DNA of 16,841 bases. Origin: Oscillospiraceae bacterium (GTDB lineage: Bacteria > Bacillota > Clostridia > Oscillospirales > Ruminococcaceae). Made by a program: the position numbers and the translations under genes. Under the pieces are notes generated by a model. That model had not been told where the DNA came from and made no database searches. It saw only the letters and a program-made list of their open reading frames with translations. The DNA lies in contig JAIRWE010000125.1 of the NCBI GenBank assembly GCA_031253365.1, positions 1 through 16,841 on the forward strand, written 5' to 3'. Every line of letters begins with the position of its first letter. Position 1 is the first letter of the stretch. Below are positions 13,220 to 16,841 of this stretch, one piece after another.

Positions 13220-15293
13220 TCCCTATCGACTGGATTTGCGCCGTGTTGTCAATCTCATTGTACGAGAGAACCACCACGTTCGGCACGAACTGGTCGACGA
13301 GTTTTTTAAAATACACCCTTACGATAGGGGAAGTCAGCACAATCACCTGCGGGATAACGTCGCGGACTTTATCAATCGCGTCGGTGGCGTTCGCTATAAT
13401 CTGCTGGACGACATCGGGGTCAAGCGAAAGATAACTGCCCCTGTCGGACTTTTTCACGTGGGCGATAATCATATCCTCGATTCGCGGGTCAAGCGTGATT
13501 ACCCTCAAACTGTTGGCGTCGGAAAAACGGCGCGTTATCGTGCGCTTGAGCGCCTGCCTCACGTACTCGACGGCGATGTCTATATCTTTAAGCGACGAGG
13601 CGTTTTCCGCCAACGCTTCAAGAATCGTTTCCATGTCGCGGATAGGCACACCCTCTTTAAGCAGCGTGCAAAGCACTTTTTGCAAATATCCCACCGAAAC
13701 GATATTCGGGATTAAATCCTCCACCACCGCCGGATTGGAATTTCGCATATTATCCACCATCGTCTTAACGTCCTGCCTTGACAGAATTTCGTGGCAGTAC
13801 GCCCTTATGACCTCGGAAAGGTGGGTAATCATAACCGACACGGGGTCAATCAGCGTATAACCCGCCACGTCCGCCATAACCTTCTTGTCCTCGCTTATCC
13901 AGCGGGCGGGGATTCCGAAAGCGGGTTCAATCGTGTCGATGCCTTCCACCGGGGTGGTCACGTCCCCGTTGTCAATCGCGAGATAGTGGTCGGTGAGGAT
14001 TTCACCGCGCGCCACTTCCTCGCCCTTTATTTTAATGAGATACTGGTTTGGGTTGATTTCGGGGTTGTTACGCATACGCACGGACGGGAACACCATCCCC
14101 ATTTCCGTCGCGAACTGCTTTCTGAACAACACGACGCGCTCGATTGTATTCCCGCCGCTTTTCTCGTCTACCAAATGCAAAAGGCTGTACCCGAATTCCA
14201 TTTCGATTTGCTCGACTGACAGCAGCTTAAACACATTGTCGATATTCCTGTAATAATCCTCGTCGCCGACCGAACCGGGCAACGCCGACATTTCCGCCGC
14301 CTCCGCCCGCTGCAACGCCAACTGCTCCTCCGCCTGCCGCACCCGCATAACCCTGCTTATCTGCCAACCGAAGAAAATCAGCGACGCGCCTATTATGAAG
14401 AGTATGGGTTTGGGAAACCCCGGAATGAGCATAAGAGCCAAAAGGGTCGCCCCCGTAATATACATGACGGTCGGGTTCCTGGTGAACTGCCGCTTAACAT
14501 CCTCGTTAAACGAATCATCGCTCGCCGCCCTCGTCACCACCATACCCGTCGCCACCGAAATCAGCAGTGCGGGAATTTGGGACGAAAGCCCGTCGCCGAC
14601 CGTCAAGAGGAAATAGGTATCGAGAACTTCGTCAAAACTCATACCCAGCATAACCATCCCGAGTATTCCGCCGGCGATAAGGTTGACCAAAGCGGTGATG
14701 ATTGACATAATCGCGTCGCCCTTAACGAATTTCGTGGCGCCGTCCATCGCGCCGAAAAAATCAGCTTCCCTTTGGATTTTCATTCGGCGAATTTTCGCTT
14801 CCTCGTCGGTGATGGCTCCGGTATTCAAGTCGGCGTCTATCGCCATCTGCTTACCGGGCATGGCGTCCAGCGTAAAACGCGCCGCGACCTCGGAAACGCG
14901 CTCCGCGCCCTTGGTGATTACCAAGAAGTTGGTGATTACGATTATGATGAATATGATAAACCCGACTACGGCGTTCCCGCCCATTACGAAAGTACCGTAA
15001 GTTTCGATGACGTGCCCCGCGAAAGCGTCGGCTAATATTCCCCTTGTCGTAGAAATGCTCAAAGCGAGCCGGAACACCGTCGTAATCAGAAGGATTGACG
15101 GGAATATGGAAAATTCCAGCGCTTCCTTGACATACATGGTAATCAGGAGAATAATAATGGCAATCGACACATTTATGAGCAACAGAAAATCTATCAGAGC
15201 GCCGCCCCAAATCCTGTTTAGGGGAATAACGATAGCAAGCACGATTACTATTACGAACACAGCGAATACGTTGTTGATAATTCGCTTAACCAC
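13200..15293 (-). CDS. flhA: Flagellar export apparatus protein FlhA
   Basis: Large membrane subunit of the flagellar type III export gate. It forms the cytoplasmic ring that docks chaperone-substrate complexes and uses the proton gradient. The N-terminal half has about eight hydrophobic segments. FPSILLITTVFRLALSISTTR (64-84) and the FHIPEP-family signature ERVSEVAARFTLDAMPGKQM (131-150) are both present, followed by the QREADFFGAMDGATKFVKGD loop. The C-terminal cytoplasmic domain runs from about 340 to 697 and includes the PSVRMRNN and DHYLAID regions. 697 residues is the normal full length. The start is GTG 15293 with GAGAGGGG about 10 nt upstream. It follows flhB by 32 nt. flhF, usually next in Firmicutes, is absent here. 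Confidence 0.97.
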   Translation of the reverse strand: MVKRIINNVFAVFVIVIVLAIVIPLNRIWGGALIDFLLLINVSIAIIILLITMYVKEALEFSIFPSILLITTVFRLALSISTTRGILADAFAGHVIETYGTFVMGGNAVVGFIIFIIIVITNFLVITKGAERVSEVAARFTLDAMPGKQMAIDADLNTGAITDEEAKIRRMKIQREADFFGAMDGATKFVKGDAIMSIITALVNLIAGGILGMVMLGMSFDEVLDTYFLLTVGDGLSSQIPALLISVATGMVVTRAASDDSFNEDVKRQFTRNPTVMYITGATLLALMLIPGFPKPILFIIGASLIFFGWQISRVMRVRQAEEQLALQRAEAAEMSALPGSVGDEDYYRNIDNVFKLLSVEQIEMEFGYSLLHLVDEKSGGNTIERVVLFRKQFATEMGMVFPSVRMRNNPEINPNQYLIKIKGEEVARGEILTDHYLAIDNGDVTTPVEGIDTIEPAFGIPARWISEDKKVMADVAGYTLIDPVSVMITHLSEVIRAYCHEILSRQDVKTMVDNMRNSNPAVVEDLIPNIVSVGYLQKVLCTLLKEGVPIRDMETILEALAENASSLKDIDIAVEYVRQALKRTITRRFSDANSLRVITLDPRIEDMIIAHVKKSDRGSYLSLDPDVVQQIIANATDAIDKVRDVIPQVIVLTSPIVRVYFKKLVDQFVPNVVVLSYNEIDNTAQIQSIGNITLQQ

Positions 15294-15325
15294 GCTTTGC
15301 CAACCCCTCTCTTCGTCGATTAAAA

Positions 15326-16408
15326 CTACGAACCGATTGCGATTCCCTTTGCCGTGTACATATCCGTCAAAATCACGGCAATCGCGTTATACAGCGCGGG
15401 CGGAATCTCCTTGCCTATTTCCACGGTTTCATAAAGCTCACGCGCCAACGGTCTGTTCTCGGTTATATAAACCTCGTGTTCCTCGGCGACGCTGATTATC
15501 TTTAACGCCAACGCATCCTTGCCCTTAGCCACAACACGCGGCGCGGTATAAGCGTTTTCTTTTTCATAAACCAGCGCGACGGCGAAGTGCGTCGGATTTC
15601 GCACCACGACATCCGCGCCCGGAACCTGCTCCATCATTCTCTTCATGGCGACTTCGCGCTGTTTTTGCTTTATTTTGCTTTTAATCTGCGGGTCGCCTTC
15701 GATTTGCTTATACTCGTCCTTGACTTCCTGTTTTGACATTCTCAGCTTTTTTTCGTACTGCCACCACTGAAAGATATAATCACCCACGGCGACAAAAGCA
15801 AATACGATAATGATTGTCATTATAAGGCTGAAGCACGTTCGCGCTATGAACAGCACACTCTGAAGCGGCTCCATGTCGGTAAGCCTTTGAAAATTCCTGA
15901 CATTATCGACTATACGGGTATAAACCAACACGCCGATTGCGCCGAGCTCAATCAAGCCCTTGACCACACCGATTGTCGACTGCAACGAAAACAGCCTCTT
16001 GAAACCGTTAATGGGGTTCAGCTTGGAAAATTTCGGTCTGAGCGGCTTCATCGTGAACAAGCCTTTTGTTTGGACTACGACAGCCAATATCGGAATCGCG
16101 AAAGTGACGGCGACGAGCGGAACCAATATCAAGGCGCAACTCTTCGCGATATACATCGCCGTTTCAACCATAAACTCGCTGTTGGGGGTTATGGCGGCGT
16201 CCATTCCGGCTAACCAGCCCGAAACCGCGTCCATCATCATACGGAACATATATTTTCCGAGCAACAGCAACGCGAAAAACGTAAAAAAGATTGACACCGC
16301 GATTGTTATTTCCTTGCTTTGCAGGACATTGCCTTCCTTCTCGCGCGCGTCTTTTCGTTTCTTCGGGGTTGCTTTTTCGGTTTTTTCCCCGCCTCCGCCT
16401 GCCGCCAA
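15326..16408 (-). CDS. flhB: Flagellar export apparatus protein FlhB
   Basis: Export-gate subunit that switches substrate class from rod/hook to filament by self-cleavage. The N-terminal EKTEKATPKKRKDAREKEGNV segment, four membrane segments between about 33 and 215, and the cytoplasmic autocleavage motif NPTH (271-274, cut between Asn and Pro) are all present. The AVALVYEKE stretch that normally follows is also conserved. 360 residues is standard. The start is TTG 16408, preceded about 6 nt upstream by a GAGGGGGG SD; the family's N-terminal motif begins right after it. It is 17 nt downstream of fliR and is not fused to it, unlike some clostridia that carry a FliR-FlhB fusion. Confidence 0.97.
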   Translation of the reverse strand: MAAGGGGEKTEKATPKKRKDAREKEGNVLQSKEITIAVSIFFTFFALLLLGKYMFRMMMDAVSGWLAGMDAAITPNSEFMVETAMYIAKSCALILVPLVAVTFAIPILAVVVQTKGLFTMKPLRPKFSKLNPINGFKRLFSLQSTIGVVKGLIELGAIGVLVYTRIVDNVRNFQRLTDMEPLQSVLFIARTCFSLIMTIIIVFAFVAVGDYIFQWWQYEKKLRMSKQEVKDEYKQIEGDPQIKSKIKQKQREVAMKRMMEQVPGADVVVRNPTHFAVALVYEKENAYTAPRVVAKGKDALALKIISVAEEHEVYITENRPLARELYETVEIGKEIPPALYNAIAVILTDMYTAKGIAIGS

Positions 16409-16425
16409 AAATATCCCCCCTCGGT

Positions 16426-16841
16426 TTACGGTAAGGTGTCAAGCGCACCGAACAAAATTTCCCACATCGTGCCGAACAACCTGTCTATGAAATCCGCCAT
16501 GGGCCCCGCGACGGCCATTATCATAAATAACCCCATCAATACCTTCAACTGGATATTCACCACGAAAACGTGAATGGTGGGAACCGCCTTCATCATTACG
16601 CCCACGCACACTTCCATGACCATTTCCACGGCGATAATGGGCATCGCCATTTTCACCGCCAAGGTTATGACCGTACCCAAAAGCATCGCTATCGCGTAAG
16701 AGAGGTTGACTGTCGACAACGAAAAGCCAAACCCGACCGGAACGGTTTCATACGATATGGCAAACAGGCTTATATAAGTCAAATGCCCGTTCGTCAGGAA
16801 AAAATAGAGAATAAACATATAATAGTAAAGGTTGGCGAATA
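16426..16841 (-). CDS. fliR: Flagellar export apparatus protein FliR, C-terminal part (runs off the window)
   Basis: The frame is open to the right edge, so the 138 complete codons here are the C-terminal half of a protein usually about 255-265 residues long. The visible segment starts FANLYYYMFILYFFLTNGHL, the conserved FliR stretch before the ISYETVPVG motif, and continues through three hydrophobic segments to a short tail. FliR with FliP and FliQ makes the export channel that FlhB wraps around. An internal ATG at 16818 is not the start, because the conserved sequence continues upstream of it. fliP and fliQ are expected just outside the window. Confidence 0.92.
   Translation of the reverse strand, partial: FANLYYYMFILYFFLTNGHLTYISLFAISYETVPVGFGFSLSTVNLSYAIAMLLGTVITLAVKMAMPIIAVEMVMEVCVGVMMKAVPTIHVFVVNIQLKVLMGLFMIMAVAGPMADFIDRLFGTMWEILFGALDTLP

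Noticed and set aside
13224..13252. Independent promoter for the methyltransferase inside the end of flhA (TTGACA on the minus strand)
   Set aside because: The -35 is perfect, but 17 bp downstream the hexamer is TCGATA, matching TATAAT at only 2 positions; a promoter is not supported.

Overview
The window looks like a piece of chromosome from a motile, probably Gram-positive anaerobe (Bacillota, most likely class Clostridia). The evidence is good sigma-A promoters and strong Shine-Dalgarno (SD) sites, TTG and GTG starts, a FliA/sigma-D type sigma factor, paired CheC and CheD, two short FlgF/FlgG-like rod proteins, a FliR-FlhB-FlhA export block and a GH94 phosphorylase. The exact taxon cannot be read from this alone.

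Layout. (1) 1-1644, minus: the N-terminal 548 codons of a GH94 cellobiose-phosphorylase-like enzyme, running off the left edge. (2) 1645-2053: a divergent control region with a promoter in each direction, a long inverted repeat, a small palindrome and a possible 18-codon leader peptide with two cysteines. (3) 2054-5104, plus: a three-gene ABC importer of the sulfonate/nitrate/thiamine-precursor (SsuABC-like) class, with two strong GC hairpins between the binding protein and the ATPase. (4) 5234-6013, plus: an orphan type IV prepilin-like protein with its own promoter and a downstream hairpin. (5) 6097-6687, plus: an ECF transporter S component of RibU type, overlapping tail to tail with a short ComEA-like helix-hairpin-helix protein (6671-7012, minus). 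(6) 7153-7788, plus: a protein of unknown function that may be driven by a flagellar sigma-D promoter and ends at a bidirectional terminator. (7) 7888-16841, minus: a tightly packed flagellar/chemotaxis operon, read from right to left as fliR (partial), flhB, flhA, DNA methyltransferase, restriction endonuclease, fliA/sigD, two flgF/flgG-like genes, cheC, cheD.

The standout feature is a complete two-gene type II restriction-modification (R-M) pair inside the flagellar operon, between flhA and the flagellar sigma factor. This is where flhF and flhG sit in many Firmicutes. A perfect 10-bp inverted repeat joins the last codons of flhA to the start codon of the methyltransferase, so translation of the methyltransferase may depend on translation of flhA. 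The cassette, the flagellar sigma factor, the rod genes and the CheC/CheD adaptation proteins therefore probably share one transcript.
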